From the NCBI GenBank assembly GCA_910588815.1, contig CAJUQY010000025.1, forward strand, positions 1 to 41,239: a DNA stretch of 41,239 nt, in the 5' to 3' direction. Both the position numbers and the translations under genes were made by a program. The stretch comes from an uncultured Lachnospiraceae bacterium. Its GTDB lineage: Bacteria; Bacillota; Clostridia; Lachnospirales; Lachnospiraceae. Of this stretch, positions 7,680 through 14,976 are shown piece by piece (position 1 is the stretch's first letter; each line of letters opens with the position of its first letter). The notes under the pieces are model-generated. The model did not search any database, was not told where the DNA came from, and saw only the letters and a program-made list of their open reading frames with translations.

Positions 7680-8228
7680 ATGAAAGCAACAGGAATCGTG
7701 AGAAGAATAGACGATCTTGGCCGGGTGGTGATTCCGAAAGAGATCCGCCGCACCCTGCGGCTCAGAGAAGGCACGCCCCTGGAGATTTTTACGGACAGGG
7801 AAGGCGAGATTATTCTGAAAAAGTATTCTCCCATGGCGGAGCTTGGGAATTTTGCGAAGCAGTATGCGGACGCCTTGGCTCAGTCTACGGGTCTTGCGGT
7901 TTGTGTCACTGACCGGGACCAGGTCATTGCGGTGGCAGGCGGGGCGAAAAAAGAGCTTTTGCAAAAAAGCATCAGTAAAGCGCTGGAGCAGTCTATCCTG
8001 AATCGGAACAATATAATGGCAGGAAAGGACGAAGGTCAGTTTATTCCTGTGACGGACGAGGATGCGGAGGAATACTCCGGGGAAGTGACGGCAGTCATCC
8101 TGTGTGAGGGGGACGCCATCGGTTCCGTCCTTCTGCTATCCAAAGACCCCAAATACAAGATGGGAACTCTGGAGCAGAAACTGGCATCCACGGCGGCGGG
8201 ATTTTTGGGAAGGCAGATGGAAGGCTGA
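7680..8228 (+). CDS. spoVT: Stage V sporulation protein T (AbrB-family forespore regulator)
   Basis: This 182-residue transcription factor adjusts SigG-dependent genes in the forespore. The N-terminal swapped-hairpin AbrB domain (about 1-50) reads MKATGIVRRIDDLGRVVIPK then EIRRTLRLREGTPLEIFTD, the family hallmark. The C-terminal GAF-like domain (about 56-178) contains STGLAVCVTDRDQVIAVAGG. The length fits the usual 178-184. The ATG has ACGGAGG upstream. Its place ahead of mazG, hup, rqcP, yabP, yabQ and divIC matches the conserved Firmicute order. A SigG-like promoter and two short palindromes precede it. Confidence 0.97.
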   Translation: MKATGIVRRIDDLGRVVIPKEIRRTLRLREGTPLEIFTDREGEIILKKYSPMAELGNFAKQYADALAQSTGLAVCVTDRDQVIAVAGGAKKELLQKSISKALEQSILNRNNIMAGKDEGQFIPVTDEDAEEYSGEVTAVILCEGDAIGSVLLLSKDPKYKMGTLEQKLASTAAGFLGRQMEG

Positions 8229-8312
8229 CGGAACAGGCGTGTCTTCCAGGAGGACCCAGCTATTGCCATTCGGCAAGAAATCATGTATGCTTATCCGAGG
8301 AGGATAAAGAAC

Positions 8313-8723
8313 ATGGAGACGAAAGAGAATTATACCTTTGAAGAATTGAAGGAAATTATTGCCACGCTCCGTTCTGAAAATGGCTGTCCTTGGGACAGGG
8401 CCCAGACGCATGAGTCCATGAAGAAATGCCTGCAGGATGAGTGTGACGAGGTTTTGGAGGCCATTGACAGGAAGGATACGGAAAATCTCTGCGAGGAGTT
8501 GGGGGATATTCTTTTGCAGGTTATGCTCCACAGCCGGATTGCCGAGGAGGCCGGGGAATTTACGGTGGAGGATGTGATCGCCGTACTGTGCCGGAAGATG
8601 ATCAGACGCCATCCCCATGTGTTCGGCGGGGAGAGTTATGAAACCGCAGAGGCGAGTAAGGCCCGATGGGACGAGATCAAACGTCAGGAAAAAGAGGCAA
8701 AAAAACGGGGGATTCGGCTGTGA
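8313..8723 (+). CDS. mazG: MazG-family nucleoside triphosphate pyrophosphohydrolase, single domain
   Basis: MazG enzymes hydrolyse (d)NTPs to monophosphates and pyrophosphate, cleaning the nucleotide pool. The 136-residue form starts at the ATG preceded by GAGGAGG 9 bases away; an upstream in-frame ATG at 8283 lacks such a site. The metal-binding helices show CPWDRAQTHESMKKCLQDEC, EVLEAI and EELGDILLQV, with a final FGGESYETAEASKARWDEIK. It carries one MazG domain, whereas E. coli MazG has two and B. subtilis YabN has an added methylase-like domain. It lies between spoVT and hup as in related genomes. Confidence 0.93.
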   Translation: METKENYTFEELKEIIATLRSENGCPWDRAQTHESMKKCLQDECDEVLEAIDRKDTENLCEELGDILLQVMLHSRIAEEAGEFTVEDVIAVLCRKMIRRHPHVFGGESYETAEASKARWDEIKRQEKEAKKRGIRL

Positions 8724-8752
8724 AGTAAAGTTTCTGGAATGGCGGATTTTTC

Positions 8753-8781
8753 TTGACAAAACGCTCTTATCAGTTTATAAA
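8753..8781 (+). promoter_or_regulatory. Strong SigA promoter of hup
   Basis: TTGACA (8753-8758) and TATAAA (8776-8781) have the optimal 17-bp spacing. It is a near-perfect vegetative promoter, as expected for an abundant nucleoid protein. Confidence 0.8.
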
Positions 8782-8834
8782 TAATGAAGAGCAATATTGA
8801 TTTCTATGAACAAACCCTAGGAGGAACAGTTATT

Positions 8835-9110
8835 ATGAACAAAACTGAATTAATTGCAGCAGTGGCTGAGAAGGCCGAGCTGTCCAAAAAAGATGCCGAA
8901 AAGGCAGTAACTGCATTTGTGGATGTTGTAAGCGAGGAATTGGTGAAGGGGGAGCGGGTGCAGCTTGTAGGCTTTGGCACTTTTGAAGTGTCAGAGAGGC
9001 CGGAGAGAGACGGAAGAAATCCCAGCACTGGTGAGGCCATCAAGATTGCGGCCTCCAGGGTACCTAGATTCAAGGTGGGTAAGGCTCTGAAGGACAAGGT
9101 GAACGGCTAA
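8835..9110 (+). CDS. hup: HU-family DNA-binding protein
   Basis: This 91-residue histone-like protein bends and compacts DNA as a dimer. The N-terminal helices (NKTELIAAVAEKAELSKKDA), the VGFGTFEV strand turn and the arm RNPSTGEAIKIAASRVPRFK, with the intercalating proline, are all present. The start at 8835 follows CTAGGAGG; an in-frame ATG at 8784 has no ribosome binding site. It has its own strong promoter and is followed at once by a terminator, so it can be expressed as a monocistronic transcript. Confidence 0.97.
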   Translation: MNKTELIAAVAEKAELSKKDAEKAVTAFVDVVSEELVKGERVQLVGFGTFEVSERPERDGRNPSTGEAIKIAASRVPRFKVGKALKDKVNG

Positions 9111-9134
9111 TTGGGTTTTGGAGGTTACGATCAG

Positions 9135-9163
9135 CTGCCGCAGGTTTCTGCGGCAGTGTTTTT
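9135..9163 (+). terminator. Rho-independent terminator after hup
   Basis: CTGCCGCAG (9135-9143) pairs perfectly with CTGCGGCAG (9148-9156) across a GTTT loop, followed by TGTTTTT. Confidence 0.85.
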
Positions 9164-9241
9164 ATGCACACGGGCGCCCAAAGGAAAAGTGTCAGAAAAG
9201 CTGACGGGTACCCGGCGCGGCGAGCTGGGGAGGAGAGGCAT

Positions 9242-9481
9242 ATGAGATTAGATAAGTATTTAAAGGTTTCGCGGATTATTAAGCGGAGGACGGTGGCGAA
9301 TGAGGCCTGCGACAGCGGCCGGGTATTTGTCAACGGAAAACAGGCCAGGGCGTCCCTGAATATTAAAGAGGGCGACGTGATTGAGGTACAGTTCGGAAAC
9401 CGTTCCGTGAAGGCGGAGGTTTTGAAGGTGCAGGAGAGCACGAAAAAGGAGGATGCGGGGGAAATGTTCCGCTATCTGTAA
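9242..9481 (+). CDS. rqcP: S4-domain RNA-binding protein RqcP (YabO)
   Basis: This 79-residue S4-domain protein starts MRLDKYLKVSRIIKRRTVAN and continues SGRVFVNGKQARASLNIKEG. In Bacillus, RqcP works with RqcH on stalled 50S subunits, stabilising the peptidyl-tRNA during C-terminal alanine tailing of unfinished proteins. The start at 9242 has GGGGAGGAG upstream; the frame is open back to about 9164, but that would run out of the hup terminator. The length and the place between hup and yabP match the conserved order. Confidence 0.95.
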   Translation: MRLDKYLKVSRIIKRRTVANEACDSGRVFVNGKQARASLNIKEGDVIEVQFGNRSVKAEVLKVQESTKKEDAGEMFRYL

Positions 9482-9551
9482 AAAGCTTTATCGCAAACGA
9501 CAAAATCGGCGCAGGAAGAGGCCGTAAAACAGTTCCCGCGGTTATCCGCAG

Positions 9552-9579
9552 GCATAGCTTCTTTTTTTCCGCATAGAAT
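9552..9579 (+). promoter_or_regulatory. Candidate SigE-type promoter of yabP-yabQ
   Basis: GCATAGC (9552-9558) and CATAGAAT (9572-9579), 13 bp apart, resemble the mother-cell SigE elements (-35 with ATA core, -10 CATACAAT, one mismatch here). In B. subtilis yabP and yabQ belong to the SigE regulon, so function and position agree. Confidence 0.45.
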
Positions 9580-9615
9580 TCAGATAGGAGTACGAGAAGG
9601 GAGCGGAGGCCGGTA

Positions 9616-9918
9616 ATGGAACGAATGGGTATGGAGGAGCAGAGGCAGAGGACAAAGCCTCATCGGATATCGTTGGATAAGCGGTCTTATGCCGTGATAA
9701 GCGGTGTGGATGATGTGATATCCTTCGACGAGAAGGAGGTTATCCTGGAGACCACCCTTGGCCGACTGACGGTAAAGGGGGAGGATATGAAGGTGAGCCG
9801 CCTGACGGTGGAACAGGGCGAGGTGGAGATCGGAGGCCGCATGGACAGTTTCGTCTATTCAGAGAGTCGGGGCAGGAAGGCTCAGGGGGAATCCTTCCTT
9901 GGCCGCCTGTTTAAATAA
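9616..9918 (+). CDS. yabP: Sporulation protein YabP
   Basis: This 100-residue protein of the YabP/YqfC family is made in the mother cell during sporulation. The family core is visible: SYAVISGVDDVISFDEKEVI, then LETTLGRLTVKGEDM and LTVEQGEVEIGGRMDSFVY. YabP is needed for normal spore coat or cortex assembly in Bacillus; the molecular function is not settled. Its final bases overlap the ATG of yabQ, so the two are coupled. A SigE-like promoter lies in the 134-bp gap upstream. Confidence 0.93.
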   Translation: MERMGMEEQRQRTKPHRISLDKRSYAVISGVDDVISFDEKEVILETTLGRLTVKGEDMKVSRLTVEQGEVEIGGRMDSFVYSESRGRKAQGESFLGRLFK

Positions 9919-10685
9919 TGAGCGGGATGATCCGCCAGGAGGCGGACTTTCTCCTGGTATCCCTGCTCTGGGGAGTGGGGCTGACGATGGTCTACGACTG
10001 CCTGCGCATTGTCCGGGTGGCAGTGAGACATGCTTCCGCGGCGGTGGCGGCAGAGGATTTTCTGTACTGGATCTTTGCCGCTTTCGCTCTGTTTGTTCTG
10101 CTGTTTTCCATGAATGACGGGAATCTCAGGTGGTATGCCCTGGCGGGGGCGGGGGCAGGTATGTGGCTGTACCATATTACACTGAGTCGCTTTCTCGTGA
10201 AATGGCTGGGAGCAGCGCTGGGATTCGCCTTAAAAGGACTGGCGGCGCCCCTAAAAATCTTGGGACGGCTATTGAAAAAGCGGGCAGGATGGATTACAAT
10301 GAAGGTCAAGGCAAAACGGCGTGCCCTTAGAGCCAGGCGTGCGCAGAAAAAAGGACAGAAAAAGGAAAGTGCGGAGGGAAGCCGTGGCAGGAATCAGAGG
10401 AAGGTCAAAATACAGAAAGCAAAGCAAAACAGTTATCGTGGGGATCCTGCTGGTGACGCTGCTTTTTTGCGGCATTATTTTTTACAGGACGAAAGCGCTG
10501 CAGGCCAGGGACAGCCAGTACGGAGCCAGGGAGAGCGAGCTGCAGGGCCAGATCGAGCAGGAACAGAAAAAGTCCGAGGAGTTAAAAGAGCGGGAGGCCT
10601 ACGTGCAGACGAAAAAATACATAGAAGAGATCGCAAAGTCAAAGTTAGGACTGGTAAATCCCGGAGAAATCCTCCTGAGGCCTAA
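9918..10685 (+). CDS. yabQ: Spore cortex protein YabQ with an unusual C-terminal readthrough into divIC
   Basis: The first 110 residues are a typical YabQ membrane protein (four hydrophobic segments; VYDCLRIVRVAVRH between the first two). YabQ is required for spore cortex formation in B. subtilis. After about residue 120 the chain becomes very basic (KVKAKRRALRARRAQKKGQK), where the family usually ends. Here no stop occurs, and the frame continues about 100 more residues, overlapping nearly all of divIC (302 bp) in another frame. The extra part is low-complexity and looks like a non-biological translation of divIC DNA. Either a stop was lost, a frameshift or sequencing error is present, or the overlap is real. 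Confidence 0.85.
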   Translation: MSGMIRQEADFLLVSLLWGVGLTMVYDCLRIVRVAVRHASAAVAAEDFLYWIFAAFALFVLLFSMNDGNLRWYALAGAGAGMWLYHITLSRFLVKWLGAALGFALKGLAAPLKILGRLLKKRAGWITMKVKAKRRALRARRAQKKGQKKESAEGSRGRNQRKVKIQKAKQNSYRGDPAGDAAFLRHYFLQDESAAGQGQPVRSQGERAAGPDRAGTEKVRGVKRAGGLRADEKIHRRDRKVKVRTGKSRRNPPEA

Positions 10686-10698
10686 TGAGGAGGAGTAA
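10384..10698 (+). CDS. divIC: Septum formation initiator DivIC/FtsB family
   Basis: This 104-residue bitopic membrane protein belongs to the divisome. It has a short basic cytoplasmic tail, one membrane segment (about 16-35), a coiled coil (about 40-72, rich in E, Q and K) and the conserved end YIEEIAKSKLGLVNPGEILL. I chose the GTG at 10384 because GGAGGG lies 5 bases before it. An in-frame GTG at 10321 would add 21 basic residues. The gene lies almost wholly inside the extended yabQ frame, and this frame carries the recognisable protein. DivIC pairs with FtsL and DivIB/FtsQ to recruit septal wall synthesis. Confidence 0.9.
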   Translation: MAGIRGRSKYRKQSKTVIVGILLVTLLFCGIIFYRTKALQARDSQYGARESELQGQIEQEQKKSEELKEREAYVQTKKYIEEIAKSKLGLVNPGEILLRPNEEE

Positions 10699-10721
10699 AG
10701 CGCGGGGAAGGGAGGAAACAA

Positions 10722-11474
10722 ATGTCTTTGTTTGATCATAAAATCGATAAAGCTTCTCCTGTTCCCCTGTATTATCAGCTGAAAGAATTTCTGCTTGCGG
10801 AGATTAAAGACGGAGGCTACCAGGTGGAGGGGGCGATCCCCACGGAGAAGGAGATTGGAGAGGCTTTTGATATCAGCAGGACAACGGTGCGCCAGGCGAT
10901 CACGGAGATGGTGCAGGAGGGCTGGCTGTACCGGGTAAAAAGTAAAGGCACCTTTGTAAAGCGGCGGAAAATCAACCAGGATTTTATCCAGAGGCTGGAG
11001 TCCTTTGACGAACAGATACTGCGCTCCGGTATGCGCCCGTCGACGAAGCTGCTGGCGTTCCAGCTTTTGGAGGCGCCCCTTCCGGCGGCGGAACAGCTTC
11101 AGCTTAAGACAGACAGCCGGGTGTTTTTTCTGCACCGGATACGCTTTGCCGACGATCTGCCGGTCGTGGTTTTGAAAACCTACGTGCCCTACGGAGCGTG
11201 CCCGGAGCTTGGGCGTTATGATTTTGAAAAAGAGTCGCTCTATGGGGTCCTCTCCAAGCGCCGGGAGAGCCGCGTGCATCATGTGACACGTCTGGTGGAA
11301 GCGGTGGAGGCCGATGCCGCCGACGAAGATTATTTACATATCGAGAAGGGCAAACCGATCCAGCACTTCACTTCTGTCGGCTATACGGAGCAGGGTGTCC
11401 CTGTAGAATATTCCCTGGCGAGATACCGGGGAGACCGGAGCAGCTTCCAGGTAACGGTGTATACAAAGGAGTGA
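10722..11474 (+). CDS. GntR/HutC-family transcriptional regulator
   Basis: This 250-residue regulator has an N-terminal winged helix (about 10-78; VPLYYQLKEFLLAEI, IPTEKEIGEAFDISRTTVRQ, GTFVKRR). Its C-terminal UTRA ligand-binding domain (about 100-245) includes FFLHRIRFADDLPVVV and GVPVEYSLARYRGDRSSFQV. HutC-type proteins usually bind a sugar phosphate, amino acid or similar small ligand. It sits between divIC and spoIIE, where B. subtilis has an RNA-binding S1 gene, so this is a lineage-specific insertion into the block. It ends in a terminator that includes its stop codon. Its target is not evident. Confidence 0.9.
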   Translation: MSLFDHKIDKASPVPLYYQLKEFLLAEIKDGGYQVEGAIPTEKEIGEAFDISRTTVRQAITEMVQEGWLYRVKSKGTFVKRRKINQDFIQRLESFDEQILRSGMRPSTKLLAFQLLEAPLPAAEQLQLKTDSRVFFLHRIRFADDLPVVVLKTYVPYGACPELGRYDFEKESLYGVLSKRRESRVHHVTRLVEAVEADAADEDYLHIEKGKPIQHFTSVGYTEQGVPVEYSLARYRGDRSSFQVTVYTKE

Positions 11475-11496
11475 CAGAGAAGCCGCTCCTTTTTTT
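11465..11496 (+). terminator. Terminator overlapping the end of the GntR gene
   Basis: AAAGGAGTG (11465-11473) pairs with CGCTCCTTT (11484-11492) with one G-T pair, followed by a run of T to 11496. The GntR stop codon lies in the left arm. Confidence 0.7.
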
Positions 11497-11561
11497 GTCG
11501 AAATCTTTTTCGGAGTGCCTCTCCCCTTTCGACAGCTTTTCCATATGTTTGGCGTTATAAT
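11494..11561 (+). promoter_or_regulatory. Spo0A-controlled spoIIE promoter
   Basis: Two Spo0A boxes in opposite orientation are present: TTTGTCGAA (11494-11502) and TTCGACA (11528-11534, reverse of TGTCGAA). A perfect TATAAT lies at 11556-11561. The second box contains TCGACA, a -35-like hexamer 21 bp from the -10. That over-long spacing, with a 0A box on the -35, is the known arrangement of the B. subtilis spoIIE and spoIIG promoters, where Spo0A-P rescues SigA binding. The match is strong. Confidence 0.75.
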
Positions 11562-11583
11562 AGTCTCTCAGGGAGGATTTGCC

Positions 11584-13245
11584 ATGAAAAGAGAGACATT
11601 TATCCGGGCATTTCTGGCGCTGTCCGGCGGCTTTATGCTGGCGGCGTTTTTGGCGCAGGGAAAAGCGCTGTCTTCGGTCTTTCGGGCCGGCTTATATTTC
11701 AGCGTGCTTTTTACCGGTTATAAATATGGTGCGGGTATCGGAGCCGCAGCCGGGACAGGCTGCGGGGTTTTGGAAACGATTATGCAGGAAGATATCTCTT
11801 CCATGGGCATGCTGTGCGCGGCAGGGGTCCTGGCTGGAGTGTTCCGAAGCTTGGGGAAGGCGGGGAGCGCCATGGGCTTTCTGTCCGGCCCGGCGATTTT
11901 AGGGATCCTCTATGTGCCCAGGGAGGTGCACCCGGGAATGGGGGGCTTCTTCGCGGCGGCGGCCGCGTTTCTCCTGGTGCCGGACAGCCTGCTCGCCAAG
12001 GTGGAAATCAGGAAAGAACCGGTCCGGCCGATTTCTTTTTATATGCCGGGAAAAGAGCGGACGGCAGCCGAGCGGGTGAAGGCCGTGTCGGATTCCATGG
12101 AACGCTTGGCGAAGACTTTCCGTCCTGTGGAGGAGGCAGTGGAGGAGACAGACGAAAATGTGGTTTCCGAGGGAATCCCTGTGATCCCCGGTGACACGGC
12201 GGCCATTTCTCTGGACGGGCTCATCTGGAAGGAACGTTACGAGGAGTGCCGGGAGGCGGTGGCGGAGAGCTTTCGGGAGATGGAACGGATTCTCTCGGAG
12301 CTTTCTTTGGACATTGGCGCGACCGGGGATATTTCCGAAAGCTATCGGGACAGGCTTTCCGGAGAACTCCGTATGCGCCGGGTGAAGCTTAAGAGTTTAA
12401 CGGTGCTGGAGAAGGGCGGAGAGAAGCAGGAGGTTTATCTGCAGGTTCAGGCGGCGGGCAACCGGTGTATGACGGCGAGGGAGCTCTCGGAGACCGTAAG
12501 CAAGGTTCTGGAGGCATCGTTCGTTCCGGCCATGGACAGCAGGCGGATTGTGACGAAGGAGGCCTGCATGATTCGGCTGATCCGGGCGCCGAAGTATATG
12601 ATGCTGCACGGAATAGCCAGGGCGTCCCGGACGGAGAAGGAGCTTTCCGGTGATAATTTCACGTTCTGCAGGCTTCCTGACGGACGGATGCTTTTTGGCG
12701 TGGCCGACGGAATGGGCTCCGGCAGCAGGGCGTTTAAAGACAGCGAGGTGGTCATGGAAATGGCGGAACAGCTTCTTTCCAGCGGTTTTGGGCTGGAACA
12801 GGCACTTCAGCTTATGAACGCGGTGCTGCTTTTGAAGGAACAGGAGCAGCGGCCCATTACGGTGGATCTGGCGGTGGCAGATCTCTACAGTGGGAGCTGC
12901 CGCTTTGTGAAGGCCGGAGGTGTGACGACGTTTGTCAAGAAACAGCGGAATATCGAGGTTATAAAGGCCGAGGGGCTTCCGGCGGGGATTTTAAGCGATG
13001 TCCGGCCGGAATATCTGGAGCGGAGGCTGGAGGACGGAGACAAGATTATCATGGTGACGGACGGAGTTCTGGACGCATTGGCCGGGGAGGATAAAGAAGA
13101 AACGATGCGGGAAGTTCTCTCCTGCATTTCCGGGGAAAACCTGCAGGATATGGCCGATGAGATCCTGCGGTACGCGAAACTTTCCGGAGAAGAATGCCGG
13201 GATGATATGACGGCGCTTACGGTGGGAGTATGGAAGGCGGGATGA
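11584..13245 (+). CDS. spoIIE: Stage II sporulation protein E, short form (PP2C-type phosphatase)
   Basis: SpoIIE dephosphorylates SpoIIAA-P to release SigF in the forespore and links this to septation through FtsZ. The C-terminal PPM domain (about 345-551) shows the metal-binding residues D375 (ADGMGSGS), D493 (VTDGVLDAL) and D540/D541 (DDMTALTVGVW). The N-terminus has only about four to five membrane segments (about 8-150), versus ten in the 827-residue B. subtilis protein, giving 553 residues. The middle region has the usual helical linker. The ATG at 11584 follows GGGAGGATTT; the frame is open upstream but lies in the promoter. A Spo0A-type promoter precedes it. Confidence 0.95.
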   Translation: MKRETFIRAFLALSGGFMLAAFLAQGKALSSVFRAGLYFSVLFTGYKYGAGIGAAAGTGCGVLETIMQEDISSMGMLCAAGVLAGVFRSLGKAGSAMGFLSGPAILGILYVPREVHPGMGGFFAAAAAFLLVPDSLLAKVEIRKEPVRPISFYMPGKERTAAERVKAVSDSMERLAKTFRPVEEAVEETDENVVSEGIPVIPGDTAAISLDGLIWKERYEECREAVAESFREMERILSELSLDIGATGDISESYRDRLSGELRMRRVKLKSLTVLEKGGEKQEVYLQVQAAGNRCMTARELSETVSKVLEASFVPAMDSRRIVTKEACMIRLIRAPKYMMLHGIARASRTEKELSGDNFTFCRLPDGRMLFGVADGMGSGSRAFKDSEVVMEMAEQLLSSGFGLEQALQLMNAVLLLKEQEQRPITVDLAVADLYSGSCRFVKAGGVTTFVKKQRNIEVIKAEGLPAGILSDVRPEYLERRLEDGDKIIMVTDGVLDALAGEDKEETMREVLSCISGENLQDMADEILRYAKLSGEECRDDMTALTVGVWKAG

Positions 13246-13299
13246 CGTTTTGGGAGGCGAAAAGGCTCTGCCGCCGAGAAAGGAAAAAGGCTCAGCCGT

Positions 13300-13328
13300 T
13301 TGACTTTCTTCTAATTATAGAGTATAGT
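13300..13328 (+). promoter_or_regulatory. SigA promoter for tilS-hpt-ftsH
   Basis: TTGACT (13300-13305) and TATAGT (13323-13328) have 17-bp spacing. The leader of about 130 nt then contains a dispersed repeat and a GC-rich hairpin before tilS. Confidence 0.65.
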
Positions 13329-13360
13329 ATAGTGAACAATAAAAATTTATGTTTTTTTTG

Positions 13361-13423
13361 CGTTCGCTGCTCCGATTTTTGCTGCGCCAAAGCGCAGGAT
13401 CTACTTTACAAAAATCGTGCGCA
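13361..13423 (+). repeat. Dispersed intergenic repeat, copy A
   Basis: This stretch of about 63 bp is close to 85% identical by eye to the reverse complement of 30574-30634. Shared blocks include CGATTTTTGCTG, AAAGCGCAG and TTACAAAA with TCGTGCGC. It lies in the tilS leader, in a non-coding gap. Both copies are directly followed or preceded by a strong hairpin, so this looks like a small mobile intergenic element. Confidence 0.7.
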
Positions 13424-13454
13424 GAGCCTGCCCCAGCGAAGCGGGGGCAGGCTC
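13424..13454 (+). other. GC-rich hairpin immediately before the tilS ribosome binding site
   Basis: GAGCCTGCCCC (13424-13434) pairs perfectly with GGGGCAGGCTC (13444-13454). The tilS Shine-Dalgarno CGGAGG starts at 13455. There is no U-tract, so it is not a standard terminator. It may be the terminal part of the dispersed repeat or influence tilS translation. Confidence 0.6.
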
Positions 13455-13469
13455 CGGAGGGTTTGTTAC

Positions 13470-14948
13470 ATGCTTCAGAAAATATGGGAGACAATTGAGA
13501 GCGAAGGTTTGATCGGGGCAGGTGAGCTGGTCGTGGCCGGAATATCCGGAGGGGCAGATTCCATCTGCCTGCTTTCTGTACTTCTGGAGCTCAAAGAGAG
13601 GCTGGGAATCCAGGTGGCGGCGGTTCATATCCATCACGGGATCCGGGGAGAGGAGGCAGACCGGGACGAAGCCTTTGTCCGGGCGTTCTGCGAAAGCCGC
13701 CGTGTGCCGGTTCTGGTCTATCACAGAAACGTGCCGGAGCTTGCCAGAGAAAACGGGCTTTCCCTGGAGGAGGCGGGGCGGAAAACCAGATATCAGTGTT
13801 TTGGAGAAGCCTTAAAGGAGCTTTCCGGAAGGAGGCTGGCAGTGGCCCATAACCGGGATGACAATGCGGAGACGGTGCTCTTTCATCTGTTTCGGGGAAG
13901 CGGCCTTCGGGGGCTTTCCGGGATGGACTATTTGGCGCCGCTGCCATTGGAATGGCCGGCTCCTTCTGACATTTGGCAGGGAACGGTTCTGATCCGTCCG
14001 CTGTTGGACATTTCCAGGAAGGAGATCGAAACATATCTCCGGGAAAGAGGGATTTCCTGGTGCCGGGACAGTACGAACAGTTCCGGGGAATACAGCAGGA
14101 ACCGAATCCGGCTGAACATTCTTCCAGAGGCCGGGAAGATCAACGAGGCGGCTTCTGCCAATATCGTGCGGGCAGCAGGTATGTTGAAGGAAGCAGGGCG
14201 GTGGATGGAGAGGCAGGCGGAGGCCTGGCTGGACGGACAGGCGGTTTTTGAGCCGGGGAGACATGGGAGTCGGACGGTGCCTGAAGCGGATGTATTGTCT
14301 GTCCGCCTGCCGGGGAAGGAGTTGGCGTCTCTGGAACCGGTGATGTCCGGCCTGATCATCAGGAAAGCGTTTGCGCGGCTTACCGGGAGCCTGAAAGACT
14401 TCTCAAAGCAGCACACGGACAGTGTCCTTAAGCTGGCGGAAAAGGGAACCGGGCGGCAGATGTCTCTTCCCGGGGGAGTTACCGCGCGGAATGAATACGG
14501 AGCGCTGATTCTTTCCGCCGGACAGGAGAAGCCGAAAGCGGCCGGGAAAACGCCGGAACAGATTCTTGTCCCTTCGGAGAGGCGGCAGGAGGCGGAGTTG
14601 TTTGGCTGCCGTTTCCGTTATCGGCTGCTCAGGCGGGAATCCGGGGAAAAATTTCCGGAAAACAGGTATACGAAATGGTTTGCGTATGATAAAATAAAAG
14701 GTAATCTTTCTTTACGGGGAAGGCGGCCGGGAGACTGGTTTCAGGCATTTGCAGACGGCGGGCGCCAGACCGTGAAAGCATATATGATCAATGAAAAGCT
14801 TCCGCCCCATGTGCGGGGACAGATTCCCCTTCTTGCAGAGGGCAGCCATGTGCTCTGGATTGTGGGCGGGCGGATCAGCGAGGCTTATAAGGTAACGGAG
14901 GAATGCAGACAGGTCCTGGAGATTACGGTTTTCGGGGCGGAAATGTAA
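13470..14948 (+). CDS. tilS: tRNA(Ile)-lysidine synthetase
   Basis: TilS attaches lysine to C34 of the CAU-anticodon tRNA-Ile, changing its codon from AUG to AUA and its identity from Met to Ile; it is usually essential. The 492-residue protein has the PP-loop SGGADS (26-31), the HIHHGIRGEEADRDE segment, VAHNRDDNAETVLFHLFRG and RPLLDISRKEIETYL. The C-terminal substrate-binding domain has LRGRRPGDWFQ and LWIVGGRISEAYKV. The ATG at 13470 has CGGAGG upstream; an open frame to 13230 runs through the promoter and repeat and is not coding. It is followed by hpt and ftsH as in B. subtilis. Confidence 0.96.
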   Translation: MLQKIWETIESEGLIGAGELVVAGISGGADSICLLSVLLELKERLGIQVAAVHIHHGIRGEEADRDEAFVRAFCESRRVPVLVYHRNVPELARENGLSLEEAGRKTRYQCFGEALKELSGRRLAVAHNRDDNAETVLFHLFRGSGLRGLSGMDYLAPLPLEWPAPSDIWQGTVLIRPLLDISRKEIETYLRERGISWCRDSTNSSGEYSRNRIRLNILPEAGKINEAASANIVRAAGMLKEAGRWMERQAEAWLDGQAVFEPGRHGSRTVPEADVLSVRLPGKELASLEPVMSGLIIRKAFARLTGSLKDFSKQHTDSVLKLAEKGTGRQMSLPGGVTARNEYGALILSAGQEKPKAAGKTPEQILVPSERRQEAELFGCRFRYRLLRRESGEKFPENRYTKWFAYDKIKGNLSLRGRRPGDWFQAFADGGRQTVKAYMINEKLPPHVRGQIPLLAEGSHVLWIVGGRISEAYKVTEECRQVLEITVFGAEM

Positions 14949-14976
14949 AAAAGTCAAAAGAAGAAAGGATATTATT

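Noticed and set aside
13230..13469. Upstream extension of the tilS frame
   Set aside because: It runs through the promoter, the dispersed repeat and the hairpin. The tilS homology and ribosome binding site place the start at 13470.
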